Shown here in pieces: positions 54,284-63,200 of a stretch of 64,000 nucleotides of DNA. How positions within the stretch are numbered: position 1 is the stretch's first letter; the number at the start of each line of letters is the position of its first letter. This stretch comes from Herbaspirillum frisingense GSF30 (GTDB lineage: Bacteria > Pseudomonadota > Gammaproteobacteria > Burkholderiales > Burkholderiaceae_D), in contig NZ_AEEC02000019.1 in the NCBI RefSeq assembly GCF_000300975.2, positions 50,316 to 114,315 on the forward strand, given 5' to 3'. The notes under the pieces were generated by a model. The model made no database searches, had not been told where the DNA came from, and saw only the letters and a list, made by a program, of their open reading frames with translations. The translations under genes and the position numbers were made by a program.

Positions 54284-54514
54284 CTATTTGGCGGGGGCGT
54301 CAGTTGCCGCCGGGGTCACGTCGCCACCCTGCTGCGCGCCAGCCTTGGTGTCCGGCTGCGGGGCCGCCGGTTTGGGCTGGGTATGCGCAAACGGGTCGGG
54401 CGGCACCTTGGGCATGTACAGCGGACCTTTCTGGCCGCAGCCGGCCAGCATCAGGACGGCGGCACAAAGGGCCAGGGAAGCTGCACGACGGACGGGAGAA
54501 TAGTGTGACTTCAC
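54284..54514 (-). CDS. lptM: LptM-type small lipoprotein (LPS translocon chaperone)
   Basis: The 76-residue lipoprotein has lipobox LAGCGQKGPLYMP with Cys26. The CGQKGPLYxP signature right after the lipid Cys defines the LptM/YifL family, which assists oxidative maturation of LptD in E. coli. The rest is a disordered Pro/Ala-rich tail. It sits between lysA (downstream) and the divergent cyaY gene, the usual place. The gap to cyaY is 49 bp, so the two share a promoter region. Confidence 0.88.
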   Translation of the reverse strand: MKSHYSPVRRAASLALCAAVLMLAGCGQKGPLYMPKVPPDPFAHTQPKPAAPQPDTKAGAQQGGDVTPAATDAPAK

Positions 54515-54563
54515 GATAAAATGTCGGATTACATCGAAATCTTAGAATGCCTTGGAGTGTAGC

Positions 54564-54896
54564 ATGACCGAATCGGAATTCCTGGACCTGGCTGATGCCA
54601 CCCTCAACGCCATCGAAACGGCGCTGGAAGACGCCTGCGACGCCAGCGAGCTGGACGTGGAATGCAGCCGCAGCGGCAATGTGCTGGAGATCGAGTGCAT
54701 CGGCAATGGCTCCAAGATCATCATCAACAGCCAGGCCCCGATGCAGGAAATGTGGCTGGCAGCCCGTTCCGGCGGCTTCCACTACAAATTCGACGGCCAG
54801 CACTGGCTCAACAGCCGTGATGGCAGCGAGTTTTATGCCACGTTGTCAGAAGTGGTCAGCAGTCAGGCCGGCGTGCCGGTGACCCTGCAGCCCTGA
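54564..54896 (+). CDS. cyaY: frataxin homologue CyaY
   Basis: The 110-residue product matches CyaY throughout: MTESEFLDLADATLNAIETALED, LDVECSRSGNVLEIEC, GSKIIINSQAPMQEMWLAARSGGFHYKFDG and WLNSRDGSEFYATLSE. It binds iron through the acidic first helix and modulates Fe-S cluster assembly on IscS. It is divergent from lptM-lysA. The frame opens four codons earlier at a TTG, but ATG 54564 is the family start. Confidence 0.95.
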   Translation: MTESEFLDLADATLNAIETALEDACDASELDVECSRSGNVLEIECIGNGSKIIINSQAPMQEMWLAARSGGFHYKFDGQHWLNSRDGSEFYATLSEVVSSQAGVPVTLQP

Positions 54897-55038
54897 TGAC
54901 CGGCCAGTGCCGGGCCGCCGCCGTCGGTATCGGCAGTGGGCGGCACCTCGCTCGTCTGTGCGCAAGCCGGTGTTGCGCAGCGTTGAGTTCCTATCGTCTC
55001 CTTGTCCCCTTGCTCCCTTGACCAAGCCAGCCGCTTCC

Positions 55039-55506
55039 ATGCGCCGTTCTTCCCTGCCCTCGCGGCAACATCCTGCTTTCCTGTTCCTGCAGCGCGGCCT
55101 GGCGCGCCTGCGCTGGATCCTGGTATTGACCGTGCTGGCGGTGGCCGCCGCCCTGGCACTGCCGCCGCTGGTGGCACGCTTCAACCATGACCACAGCCCG
55201 CAAGCCATGGCCGCCGAAAAGGATATGCAGGCCATCGCCAGCGGCCTGGACCGCTATCGCCAGGACAATGGCCGCTACCCCACCACCCAGCAGGGCATGC
55301 TGGCGCTGGTGATCAAGCCCACGCGGGCACCGGTGCCGGCCAACTGGGCCATCGGCGGCTACGTCGACCGCCTGCCACGCGACCCCTGGGGCAATTCCTA
55401 CCAGTACGAGGCCGACGACGATGGCACCAGCTATTCCTTGTATTCCTTCGGCCAGGCCGGCCCGGATGGCGGTGCCGACGGCGAACAGGCGATCCACCTG
55501 CACTGA
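55039..55506 (+). CDS. GspG-like pseudopilin domain protein with atypical N-terminus
   Basis: The 155-residue product has one N-terminal membrane helix (RWILVLTVLAVAAALALPPLV) and then the major pseudopilin domain: AAEKDMQAIASGLDRYRQDNGRYPTTQQGMLAL, then VDRLPRDPWGNSYQYEADDD and YSFGQAGPDGG. The C-terminal calcium-loop region looks intact. The leader does not contain the GFTLIE prepilin peptidase site; the helix is preceded by RGLARL. It may be an orphan membrane-anchored pseudopilin rather than a secretion pilus subunit. No gsp genes are near. Confidence 0.78.
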   Translation: MRRSSLPSRQHPAFLFLQRGLARLRWILVLTVLAVAAALALPPLVARFNHDHSPQAMAAEKDMQAIASGLDRYRQDNGRYPTTQQGMLALVIKPTRAPVPANWAIGGYVDRLPRDPWGNSYQYEADDDGTSYSLYSFGQAGPDGGADGEQAIHLH

Positions 55507-55640
55507 AGCCGAGCGCCCTCGCGCTTGGCCCTCTCCCCCGATTCCTTGACTTACACGATGTAACCCTGCCCTCGCGGGCGGGCGCACTGGCCTTGTCATT
55601 CCCATTTGATGGGAGCGCATGGCAAGTATGCAGCTTTCTA

Positions 55641-55669
55641 TTTACATCTTCTTACAATCGTCATTTAAT
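55641..55669 (+). promoter_or_regulatory. sigma70-type promoter of the TonB receptor
   Basis: TTTACA (55641-55646) and TTTAAT (55664-55669) are 17 bp apart, with the Fur-like palindrome just downstream. The 198-bp gap before it shows no other gene. Confidence 0.5.
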
Positions 55670-55671
55670 AC

Positions 55672-55686
55672 GAATAATAATTATTC
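55672..55686. promoter_or_regulatory. Fur-box-like 7-1-7 palindrome upstream of the siderophore receptor
   Basis: GAATAAT, one base, ATTATTC form a perfect 7-1-7 inverted repeat, close to the Fur consensus core (TGATAAT-n-ATTATCA). It lies 31 bp upstream of the receptor start and overlaps the likely transcript start, a typical place for Fur repression. Confidence 0.6.
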
Positions 55687-55716
55687 CTATTAATTGACCT
55701 TATTGTGAAGAATAAA

Positions 55717-57867
55717 ATGAATTTCCGCCTGCATCCCTTGCACCTGGCCGTCCTGGCCACCTGCTCCCTTTCCTCCCTGTCCTCCCTGGCCTGGGCGCAG
55801 GAATCCGCTTCCTCCCTGCCCGCCATCGAAGTCAGCGGTGCCCGCACCAATGACGGCTATGTGGCGCCGACCGCGGTCAGCGGCACCAAGAGCGAAGCTC
55901 CGCTGCGCGACGTGCCGCAGACCATCAACGTGGTGCCGGCCCAGGTGATCCGCGACCAGAATGCGGCCTCGCTGCAGGATGTCCTGAAGAACGTGCCCGG
56001 GCTGGGCCTGTCCACCGGCGACGGCCAGCGCGACCAGGTGTTCATCCGCGGCTTTACCGCCATCGGGGACCAGTTCGTGGATGGCTTCCGCGATGACGCG
56101 CTGTATTTCCGCGACCTGTCCAATGTGGAAAATGTGGAAGTGATCAAGGGTCCGGCCGCCGTGCTGTATGGCCGCGGCTCCTCGGGTGGCCTGATCAACC
56201 GCGTGACCAAGAAGCCGGGCGTGGATATCAGCGACGTCGGCATCACCGCCAACAGCACCGCCGGTCGGCGCGCCGAGCTGGACCTGGGACGCGCTGCCGG
56301 CGACGGCGCGCTGTCCTGGCGCCTGACCGGCGCCGTGGAACGTGGCGACAGCTATCGCGCCCAGCAATTCATCGACCGCAAGGCCATCGCGCCCTCCCTG
56401 GCCCTGCGCTTCTCGGCCGATACCAAATTGCTGCTGCAGGCCGACTACCTGGAAGACCGGCGCGTCATGGACTTCGGCATCCCGTCCTATCGTGGACGTC
56501 CGGTGGCGGTGGACCCCGGCACCTACTTCGGTGCGCGCAATGCCCGCGACGCCGACTTCGTGCAGTCACGCGTGGCGTCCACCACGGCGACCTTCACGCA
56601 CCGTTTCAACGACGAGTTTTCCTTCCGCAACGGCCTGCGCTATTACGATTACCACCTCAACCGCAACAACACCAACATCAACGGCAACGTCAACGAAACC
56701 AACGGCACCATGGCCCTGAACCATGCCAAGCTGGTGCGTGATGAAAACGGCTGGTTCAACCAGAGCGAGCTGACGCAGAAGCTGACGCTGGGCCAGACCC
56801 GTCATGAAATCCTCTATGGGGTGGAGGTGGGCAGCCAGAGCAAGGACGCCGCTACCTACGGCGGCGTGGCCGTGGCAGGTGGCACCTCGGGCGTGGCGCC
56901 GGTCTCGATCTTCAATCCGGTGCTGCCGCTGGTCAATCCTGACCGGGTGGCCGCGCCATCGCTGACCTACGGCACCTATGACACCTTTGCCGCCTATCTG
57001 CAGGACAGCATCACCCTCAATGCGCAGTGGAAGGCACTAGTCGGTCTGCGCCACGACAGCTTCCGCCAGCAGGCCAGGCTGGTGTCGGCCGCCGGCGTGC
57101 CCAGCAACCTGTCGCGCACCGATACCGCCTACAGTCCGCGTGCCGGCCTGGTGTGGCAACCCAGCGAGACGCAATCCTATTACCTCTCGTGGAGCCGCTC
57201 CTTCCAGCCCTCGGGTGAGAACTTCGCGCTGGCCACCAACAACGCCGACCTGGCACCGGAAAACACGCGCAATACGGAAGTCGGCGCCAAATATGATTTC
57301 TGGGAAGGTCGCGCCAGCGCCACCGTGTCGGTGTTCCGCCTGGAGCGCGACAACATCAAGTCGACCCTGCCCAACAATACGATCGTGCCGGTCGGCAAGC
57401 AGCGCACCGATGGCGCCGAATTCACCTTCAGTGCCGACCTCAAGCAGGGCTGGAAGCTGCTGGCCGGATACGCCTACCTGGATGCGGTGATCACCGAGTC
57501 ATCCTCCTTCGACACCAGCGTCACGGCGGCCGGCAGTGTACCCTTCAAGGGCAAGAATGCCACCCTGACGCCGCGTCACAGCGCCAACCTGTGGCTGACC
57601 AAGGAACTGGGCGAGGGCTTCATCGTCGGCGGTGGCGCCAATGCCGTGGGGGCGCGCTTTGCCAACCCGGGCAATACCGTCACCCTGCCCGGCTACGTGA
57701 CCGCCGATGCGATGGCGGCCTACCGCACGGCCCGCTATGAGCTGCAACTGAACGTCGGCAATATCTTCAACACCGGCTACATCATCTCCGGCCACGGCAG
57801 CAGCCCCAACCTGAGCCTGCCGGGCGCCCCGCGCAACGTAGCGCTGAGCCTGCGCTACCACATGTAG
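55717..57867 (+). CDS. TonB-dependent siderophore receptor
   Basis: The 716-residue outer-membrane protein has a signal peptide ending at AWAQ, a plug domain (DVPQTINVVPAQVIRDQ, LQDVLKNVPGLGLSTGDGQRDQVFIRGF and VLYGRGSSGGLINRVTKK), and a 22-strand barrel ending NVALSLRYHM with a terminal aromatic-type pattern. It imports ferric siderophores with energy from TonB; the catecholate/hydroxamate type is not resolved. ATG 55717 was preferred to GTG 55705 for its GAAG ribosome site. A Fur-like site lies upstream. Confidence 0.93.
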   Translation: MNFRLHPLHLAVLATCSLSSLSSLAWAQESASSLPAIEVSGARTNDGYVAPTAVSGTKSEAPLRDVPQTINVVPAQVIRDQNAASLQDVLKNVPGLGLSTGDGQRDQVFIRGFTAIGDQFVDGFRDDALYFRDLSNVENVEVIKGPAAVLYGRGSSGGLINRVTKKPGVDISDVGITANSTAGRRAELDLGRAAGDGALSWRLTGAVERGDSYRAQQFIDRKAIAPSLALRFSADTKLLLQADYLEDRRVMDFGIPSYRGRPVAVDPGTYFGARNARDADFVQSRVASTTATFTHRFNDEFSFRNGLRYYDYHLNRNNTNINGNVNETNGTMALNHAKLVRDENGWFNQSELTQKLTLGQTRHEILYGVEVGSQSKDAATYGGVAVAGGTSGVAPVSIFNPVLPLVNPDRVAAPSLTYGTYDTFAAYLQDSITLNAQWKALVGLRHDSFRQQARLVSAAGVPSNLSRTDTAYSPRAGLVWQPSETQSYYLSWSRSFQPSGENFALATNNADLAPENTRNTEVGAKYDFWEGRASATVSVFRLERDNIKSTLPNNTIVPVGKQRTDGAEFTFSADLKQGWKLLAGYAYLDAVITESSSFDTSVTAAGSVPFKGKNATLTPRHSANLWLTKELGEGFIVGGGANAVGARFANPGNTVTLPGYVTADAMAAYRTARYELQLNVGNIFNTGYIISGHGSSPNLSLPGAPRNVALSLRYHM

Positions 57868-57888
57868 GCATAGCGCCGGCACATCGCC

Positions 57889-59424
57889 TCAGGCGGCTTC
57901 GGGAAAGGCAGTACGCAGGCGGTACTGGCGCTGACGATAATTGCCTTCCGGGCCGCTGAAGCCGCAGTCGACGTCGCCGAACAGGCGACTGACGCGGTTG
58001 ATCGCAGCGCGCTGCGCCTCGCTTTGCACCGCGATCAGGCGCCGCTTGCTGCGGGCATGATGGGCACAGATGTCGACCACCAGACAGTGGCCGTAATCGG
58101 CCTGCTTGATGTCGATGAGCAGCGCTTCCGGCTTGGTCAGGCCGAAGATGGCCGCCAGTTCGATGCGGGCACTCAGGAAGGGGTTGCTGTTGCGCAGCCG
58201 CTCGCTCAACTGCGCACGCGCCTGCACCGCCCAGTCCTGCGCATCTTCCTGCGCCTGGAACGGCAGCAGCGCCTCGGCCGATTCCGCATCGCCGCGGGCG
58301 GCAGCCTGTTGCCACCAGTACAGGGCCTTGATGTCATGCATGGGGTCGTCGCGGCGATTGCGCCAGAAGATGTGCGCCAGCTCCGCCTGCGCCTCGGTCA
58401 GGCCGGCCTCGGCCGCCTTTTCCAGATATTGCTGCGCCACCTGCAGATTGCGCTGCGAATAGATGGAACGCGAATAGATGCGTGCCAGCGCATGCCAGGC
58501 GGGCGCACTGCCGCCTTCTCCCGCCAGCACCAGCCAGTGCAGGGCTTTCTTGAAGTTGGCCAGGCCCTGTTCCATGAACACGCGCTGTCCCTGGCGGTCG
58601 ATCTTGGCGCACAGCAGGCCCAGTTCCAGCCGCGCCTCGTTCTCGCCGGCCACGGCGGCCAGTTCGAACAGGCGCATCAATTCCTGCAGATCGGGTTGCG
58701 CCGCACGCGCCCGCCATTGGCCGTAGCGCAGCAGCAGCGTGGCCTCCTCGGGGCTCAACTGCACCAGGCCGGTGGCATCGGATTCCTTCTCCAGCTGGCC
58801 GACGGCAGCGCTATTGCGCTCCGTCAGTCGCTGCACCAGTGGCCGTGCGCCACGTGCAAAGGCCTCGCCCTCCCCCTGTTGCCAGGCCTTGTCGAGCAGG
58901 GCGTACTGGGCCTGCTCGATACCGGCGCGGGCGGCTTCCTGCATCAGCCTTTCTTCGACTGCCGAGGAGGCCGCACCCGGCACCACCGGTTGGCCGTGAC
59001 GCTGCATCTGCTGCGCCAGCAGCCACTGGGCCTGGTGATCATCGCGACTGGCCAGCAGGGAGAGCGCGGCAATGGCGCGCGCATGGGCATTGCTGTCGAA
59101 CTGATCGGTATGCTCCAGCACCAGCCGGGCAAAGATCAGGCCGGCTTGCGGTACGCCGGCCTCGAAGGCCTTTTCGTACCAGACCGCGGCCTCCTGGGGC
59201 GAGGACAGGTCCTTGACCTGCTCATAGGTGATGTTGCGGCCGATGATCATCCAGGCATCGTCCACGCCTTGCTGCGCGGCGCGGCGCAGCCAATAGAACG
59301 CAGTGCCCTTGCTGCGCGGCAGACCGCTGCCGCCATTGAGATAACGTCGACCCAGAGCCAGTTGTGCGCGCGATTCTCCGGCACGGGCCGCCTTGATGAC
59401 TGCCAGCTCTTCTCTTGTGGCCAT
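57889..59424 (-). CDS. Sel1-repeat protein, 511 residues, cytoplasmic
   Basis: The product is built of Sel1-like repeats from residue 10 onward: AAVWYEKAFEAGVPQAGLIFA, FKKALHWLVLAGEGGSAPAWHALARIYS, and AQQYLEKAAEAGLTEAQAELAHIFWRN, among others. The last 110 residues are a separate domain with LIDIKQADYGHCLVVDICAHHARSKRRLI and no repeat. No signal peptide is present. Sel1 proteins act as scaffolds; the partner is unknown. AAAGGAAGCAAC precedes the ATG at 59424. It converges with the TonB receptor gene. Confidence 0.78.
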   Translation of the reverse strand: MATREELAVIKAARAGESRAQLALGRRYLNGGSGLPRSKGTAFYWLRRAAQQGVDDAWMIIGRNITYEQVKDLSSPQEAAVWYEKAFEAGVPQAGLIFARLVLEHTDQFDSNAHARAIAALSLLASRDDHQAQWLLAQQMQRHGQPVVPGAASSAVEERLMQEAARAGIEQAQYALLDKAWQQGEGEAFARGARPLVQRLTERNSAAVGQLEKESDATGLVQLSPEEATLLLRYGQWRARAAQPDLQELMRLFELAAVAGENEARLELGLLCAKIDRQGQRVFMEQGLANFKKALHWLVLAGEGGSAPAWHALARIYSRSIYSQRNLQVAQQYLEKAAEAGLTEAQAELAHIFWRNRRDDPMHDIKALYWWQQAAARGDAESAEALLPFQAQEDAQDWAVQARAQLSERLRNSNPFLSARIELAAIFGLTKPEALLIDIKQADYGHCLVVDICAHHARSKRRLIAVQSEAQRAAINRVSRLFGDVDCGFSGPEGNYRQRQYRLRTAFPEAA

Positions 59425-59849
59425 GTTGCTTCCTTTCTGTTGCGCTTGCTGTTGCGCTTGCGACTGCAAACAAAATCCGGGGAAAAGAAATCCCCTCCGG
59501 CGCAGAAAGCTGCGTCGGTTCCGTATGCATCAAAAACTTAGAAATTGATGCCGCTATCAGAGCGTGAAGGGTGATGCTGCAAGTGACCCGTCGTCAGACA
59601 TGAGGTCGGGAGGTGATTCCTGCAAGCATCAAAATGTATGGCGAATATTAGAGCAGTGCGGCGCGGAAAAGTGCGCAAACAGGAAGGCTTATTACGCTTT
59701 CTTTACAGTCATCAAGATCGGCCACCAGTCAGGGTTTCGTCAGGATTTAGCGATGTAAAGGCGAGTATTTTGCGACACAACAAACGGGGTTTCCGGGCCG
59801 CCTGCAGCCCTCCTGAGGAAAGCGAAACCGAGTCGAATGCGAAGCAAAC

Positions 59850-59874
59850 ATCAGGTTTTTACGACCTGATTTTT
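59850..59874 (+). terminator. plus-strand Rho-independent terminator without an annotated gene
   Basis: ATCAGGT pairs with ACCTGAT around TTTTACG, followed by four T's and TATTGTT. The opposite strand has no T-run. It points to a transcript entering from the left on the plus strand. Confidence 0.7.
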
Positions 59875-59944
59875 ATTGTTGCAAAATGTAAGAAACAGAA
59901 ACAGAAAACTAACAAAAGCGAAATCGTCGAAAAGCATGAAAAAA

Positions 59945-59969
59945 GCGCCGCATGAAACTCATGCGGCGC
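59945..59969 (-). terminator. Rho-independent terminator of the porin gene
   Basis: GCGCCGCATGA pairs perfectly with TCATGCGGCGC around a 3-nt loop. On the minus strand a run of T's follows. It is about 88 bp past the porin stop. Confidence 0.88.
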
Positions 59970-60056
59970 CTTTATTACTGCTATTACTGCGATTACTGCT
60001 AGTCCGATTGTGGATCGGGCAGGCGTCGTCAAAGTCGACGACGCTGCTCATTCACA

Positions 60057-61241
60057 TTAGAACTTGTGGCGGATACCCACGGCGACGGCGCCTTGGTTGC
60101 CATCGTTACCGGTGCTGTCGGAGACGCCCGGATTGACCAGATCGCTAGCCTTGGTGTAAGCCAGGAAGGCGTACAGGTCGGTACGCTTGGACAGCCAGTA
60201 GTCGGTACCCAGGCTGACCTGGGTCAGCTTGGCCTTGGTGCCCACGCCGTCGAAGGTAGCACGGGTGTGGTCCACGGCCGCCAGCAGCTTCAGCGATGGG
60301 GTCAAGGAATAAGCGGTACCGATTTCGTAGATGTCAGCCTTGTTGGAACGGGCCAGCGTACGGTTGGTCACGGTGGTCAGCGAACCCACGCCGATGGCGG
60401 TGAGGTTGGCCTGGGTGTTCAGGTCTTGCTTCACGCGCGAGTAGTTACCGTACACGCGTGCCGGACCGAACTGGTACGACGCTGCCACGTTCAGGACCTT
60501 CTGAGCGGAGCTGCCAGCGGTGCCCGGCAGAGTGTTGATGCTGGGGGTGGTCGAGGTCGTCGGGATCAGCGAAACGTCAGACGGGGTCGAACCAGCCTTG
60601 GACTGGTAGTAGTTGATGCCCAGACCCAGAGGACCGTTGTCGTACTTGCCGCCAACGCCGAAGGATTGACCGGCGGAGGTCTGGCCAGCGGTTTCGCCGA
60701 AGCCGTACATCAGGTTACCGGTGAAGCCGCTCAGGTTGGTCGTGGTGTAGCTGATCGAGTTGTTGGTACGGGTGCCTTGCAGGCGATCCAGACCGGAACC
60801 GGAGTTGTTGACCCAGCCACCGAAGTCTTGCACGGCGGTGTAAGCCGAGATGGTGTCAGCGAAGTCGGTTTGACGACCCAGCAGGACGGTACCGAAGTTA
60901 CCAGCCAGACCGACCACCGACTTGCGGCGGAACAGGTTGGAACCGGTGGTGGCGTCGGAACCTTGCAGGCCGCCGGTGTCGTTGCTGAAGCCAGCTTCCA
61001 GGTTGAAGACTGCGGACAGGCCGCCACCCAGATCTTCAGCACCCTTGAAGCCGATGCGCGAACCTTGGATGATGCCCGAGTTCAGACCGAACTTGGAGCC
61101 GGTGCCGCCGTTGGCGGTAGCAACCTTGCTTTGGTAGACAACACCGGTATCGACGATACCGTAGATCGTGACGGAGCTTTGCGCTTGTGCTGCGCCTGCG
61201 AACGCGCCCAGAACGGCGAGTGCCAGCAGAGATTTTTTCAT
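60057..61241 (-). CDS. Gram-negative trimeric porin (Burkholderiales type)
   Basis: The 394-residue outer-membrane protein has a signal peptide MKKSLLALAVLGAFAGAAQAQ, the first strand SSVTIYGIVDTGVVYQ, the SRIGFKGAEDLGGGLSAVFNLEAGF segment, FRRKSVVGLAGNFGTVLLGRQ with the constriction-loop region, and a C-terminus VAVGIRHKF ending in Phe as needed for BAM assembly. It forms sixteen-stranded channels for small hydrophilic solutes. GAAGGA precedes ATG 61241. It is monocistronic. Confidence 0.94.
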   Translation of the reverse strand: MKKSLLALAVLGAFAGAAQAQSSVTIYGIVDTGVVYQSKVATANGGTGSKFGLNSGIIQGSRIGFKGAEDLGGGLSAVFNLEAGFSNDTGGLQGSDATTGSNLFRRKSVVGLAGNFGTVLLGRQTDFADTISAYTAVQDFGGWVNNSGSGLDRLQGTRTNNSISYTTTNLSGFTGNLMYGFGETAGQTSAGQSFGVGGKYDNGPLGLGINYYQSKAGSTPSDVSLIPTTSTTPSINTLPGTAGSSAQKVLNVAASYQFGPARVYGNYSRVKQDLNTQANLTAIGVGSLTTVTNRTLARSNKADIYEIGTAYSLTPSLKLLAAVDHTRATFDGVGTKAKLTQVSLGTDYWLSKRTDLYAFLAYTKASDLVNPGVSDSTGNDGNQGAVAVGIRHKF

Positions 61242-61459
61242 GTGACGTCCTTCTCTAAAAATAGTCTTGAGGATCCGCACTTGCAGTCGGATGGACAGAC
61301 ATTAATGCTTCTCGTCGCGCATGACTGCACCTTGGTCGATACAAGTCATTTTTTAGACGGGAGCGAAAGATTGAAATGGCAATTGTTGTATTTTTTTATC
61401 GCCTCATCTGGCATTGCGCAGCTGCTTCTCATCTGCAAGCGCACCGCGCCAATGAAAAA

Positions 61460-61483
61460 AGCGCCAGCATTTCTACCGGCGCT
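61460..61483 (-). terminator. Rho-independent terminator of the 66-residue gene (hslVU operon end)
   Basis: AGCGCC pairs with GGCGCT (61460-61465 and 61478-61483) and the stem extends with one mismatch. The minus strand then reads TTTTTTC. It is 55 bp past the stop of the small basic protein gene. Confidence 0.8.
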
Positions 61484-61537
61484 CTCATCAAAATCTAACA
61501 TTTTGATACATCTTCCCTGCAGCCCTGCAGTGGCTGG

Positions 61538-61738
61538 TCAATCCTTGTCATTACCGCCCAGTTTGCTCTGCAGTTCGGCCTTCAACTGCTGCCGTTGGGC
61601 CGATGCATTCTTGCGATGCGGACCCGCACCACCGGCACGCTGCTGGGCTGCCAAGGCAACCGGATTGCGCGGGCGGGACTGCGACGGTTCGACCCGAAAA
61701 CTTAGTTTCTGCCGTGTTCCCAATGTCTTGTTGGCCAT
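61538..61738 (-). CDS. small basic protein after hslU, 66 residues
   Basis: The product is hydrophilic and basic: MANKTLGTRQKLSFRVEPSQ, RPRNPVALAAQQRAGGAGPHRK, and a C-terminal helix QRQQLKAELQSKLGG. It resembles short nucleic-acid-binding proteins. It is 29 bp downstream of hslU and followed by a terminator, so it is the last gene of the hslV-hslU operon. The family is not named from memory. Synteny favours a true gene. Confidence 0.65.
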   Translation of the reverse strand: MANKTLGTRQKLSFRVEPSQSRPRNPVALAAQQRAGGAGPHRKNASAQRQQLKAELQSKLGGNDKD

Positions 61739-61767
61739 CGCAAGCTCCCGCGCGTTTTATCCAATTT

Positions 61768-63111
61768 CTACAGGACGTAGCGCGACATGTCTTCGTCCAC
61801 CGCGAGCTCACCGAGGCGTTCGTTGACATAGTCACCGTCGATCATGAGCCCGTCCACACCGGCCTCGCCGGCCGTGAAGGAAATTTCTTCCAGCAGTTTT
61901 TCCATCACCGTATAGAGCCGTCGGGCACCGATGTTTTCTGTCTTTTCATTGACCGTGTGCGAAATCTCGGCCAGGCGCTTGATGCCGCTGTCGGCAAATT
62001 CGATCTTCACGCCTTCGGTGGCCAGCAGGGCTTCGTATTGCTTGGTGAGGCAGGCATCGGTGCCGGTCAGGATGCGTTCGAAATCGGCGATCGACAGCGA
62101 ATCCAGCTCCACCCGGATCGGGAAGCGACCCTGCAGTTCCGGGATCAGGTCCGACGGCTTGGACAGATGGAAGGCACCGGAGGCGATGAAGAGGATGTGA
62201 TCCGTCTTGACCATGCCGTACTTGGTATTGACGGTCGTACCTTCCACCAGCGGCAGCAGGTCTCGCTGCACCCCGGCACGCGAGACATCGGCGTTGCCGT
62301 TCTGCGAGCGGGTGGCGATCTTGTCGATCTCGTCGAGGAAGACGATACCGTTCTGCTCGACGTTGGTGATGGCCTTCAGCTTGAGCTCTTCATCGTTGAC
62401 CAGCTTGGCGGCTTCCTCGTCGATCAGCAGCTTCATGGCTTCCTTGATCTTGATCTTGCGCGCCTTCTTGCGCTGGTTGCCCATGCCCGAGAACATTGAC
62501 TTGATCTGCTCGGTCATTTCTTCCATGCCCGGCGGCGCCATGATTTCCATGGTGGGCGCAGCATCGTTCAATTCCAGTTCGATCTCGCGATCATCCAGCG
62601 CGCCTTCGCGCAGACGCTTGCGGAAAGTCTGGCGGGTGGTGTTCTTGTCGTCCTTCTCGCCACTGCTGCCATTCTCGGAGGTGAATCCGAAATCGCGTGC
62701 CGGCGGCAGCAGCACGTCCAGGATGCGGTCTTCAGCGGCGTCCTCGGCACGGGTGCGTACCTTGCGGGTTTCGACTTCGCGGGTCTGCTTGATGCCGATG
62801 TCGACCAGGTCGCGAATGATGGTATCGACATCACGGCCGACGTAACCGACCTCGGTAAATTTGGTCGCCTCGATCTTGATGAAGGGCGCATCGGCCAGCT
62901 TGGCCAGGCGGCGCGCGATCTCGGTCTTGCCCACGCCGGTGGGGCCGATCATGAGGATGTTCTTGGGCGTGATCTCGTGGCGCAGCGGCTCCTCGATCTG
63001 CTGGCGACGCCAGCGGTTGCGCAGCGCGATGGCCACCGCGCGCTTGGCGCGGGCCTGGCCGACGACGTGCTTGTCGAGTTCGGAGACGATTTCCTTGGGG
63101 GTCATGTTCAT
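61768..63111 (-). CDS. hslU: ATP-dependent protease ATPase subunit HslU (ClpY)
   Basis: The 447-residue AAA+ unfoldase has [21 protein letters not shown], Walker [18 protein letters not shown], the intermediate I-domain (about residues 110-230), Walker [14 protein letters not shown], and the C-terminal [15 protein letters not shown] tail that inserts into HslV. It unfolds substrates for HslV. ATG 63111 aligns with the E. coli start; ten more codons are open upstream. It is 89 bp after hslV on the same strand. Confidence 0.96.
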   Translation of the reverse strand: MNMTPKEIVSELDKHVVGQARAKRAVAIALRNRWRRQQIEEPLRHEITPKNILMIGPTGVGKTEIARRLAKLADAPFIKIEATKFTEVGYVGRDVDTIIRDLVDIGIKQTREVETRKVRTRAEDAAEDRILDVLLPPARDFGFTSENGSSGEKDDKNTTRQTFRKRLREGALDDREIELELNDAAPTMEIMAPPGMEEMTEQIKSMFSGMGNQRKKARKIKIKEAMKLLIDEEAAKLVNDEELKLKAITNVEQNGIVFLDEIDKIATRSQNGNADVSRAGVQRDLLPLVEGTTVNTKYGMVKTDHILFIASGAFHLSKPSDLIPELQGRFPIRVELDSLSIADFERILTGTDACLTKQYEALLATEGVKIEFADSGIKRLAEISHTVNEKTENIGARRLYTVMEKLLEEISFTAGEAGVDGLMIDGDYVNERLGELAVDEDMSRYVL

Positions 63112-63200
63112 GGTGGTGATCTTTTCGCTGTGACGGTTCATCAGGAGAGCGGGCGCGGTGTGATACCGGGGCCGGGGCTTAATCCAGCCTTAATCCAGCC

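Larger units (their letters stand above)
59425..60056. other. 632-bp gap without a clear protein gene
   Basis: It holds a plus-strand terminator (59850-59874) with no plus-strand gene before it and the porin terminator (59945-59969). A 105-codon open frame (59638-59955) has no ribosome site or family likeness and reads into both hairpins, so it is not called. A small RNA ending at 59874 is possible. The gap is less GC-rich than the genes around it. Confidence 0.5.

Noticed and set aside
59638..59955. 105-codon plus-strand frame before the porin terminator
   Set aside because: No ribosome site, no recognisable motif, and it runs through two terminator hairpins.
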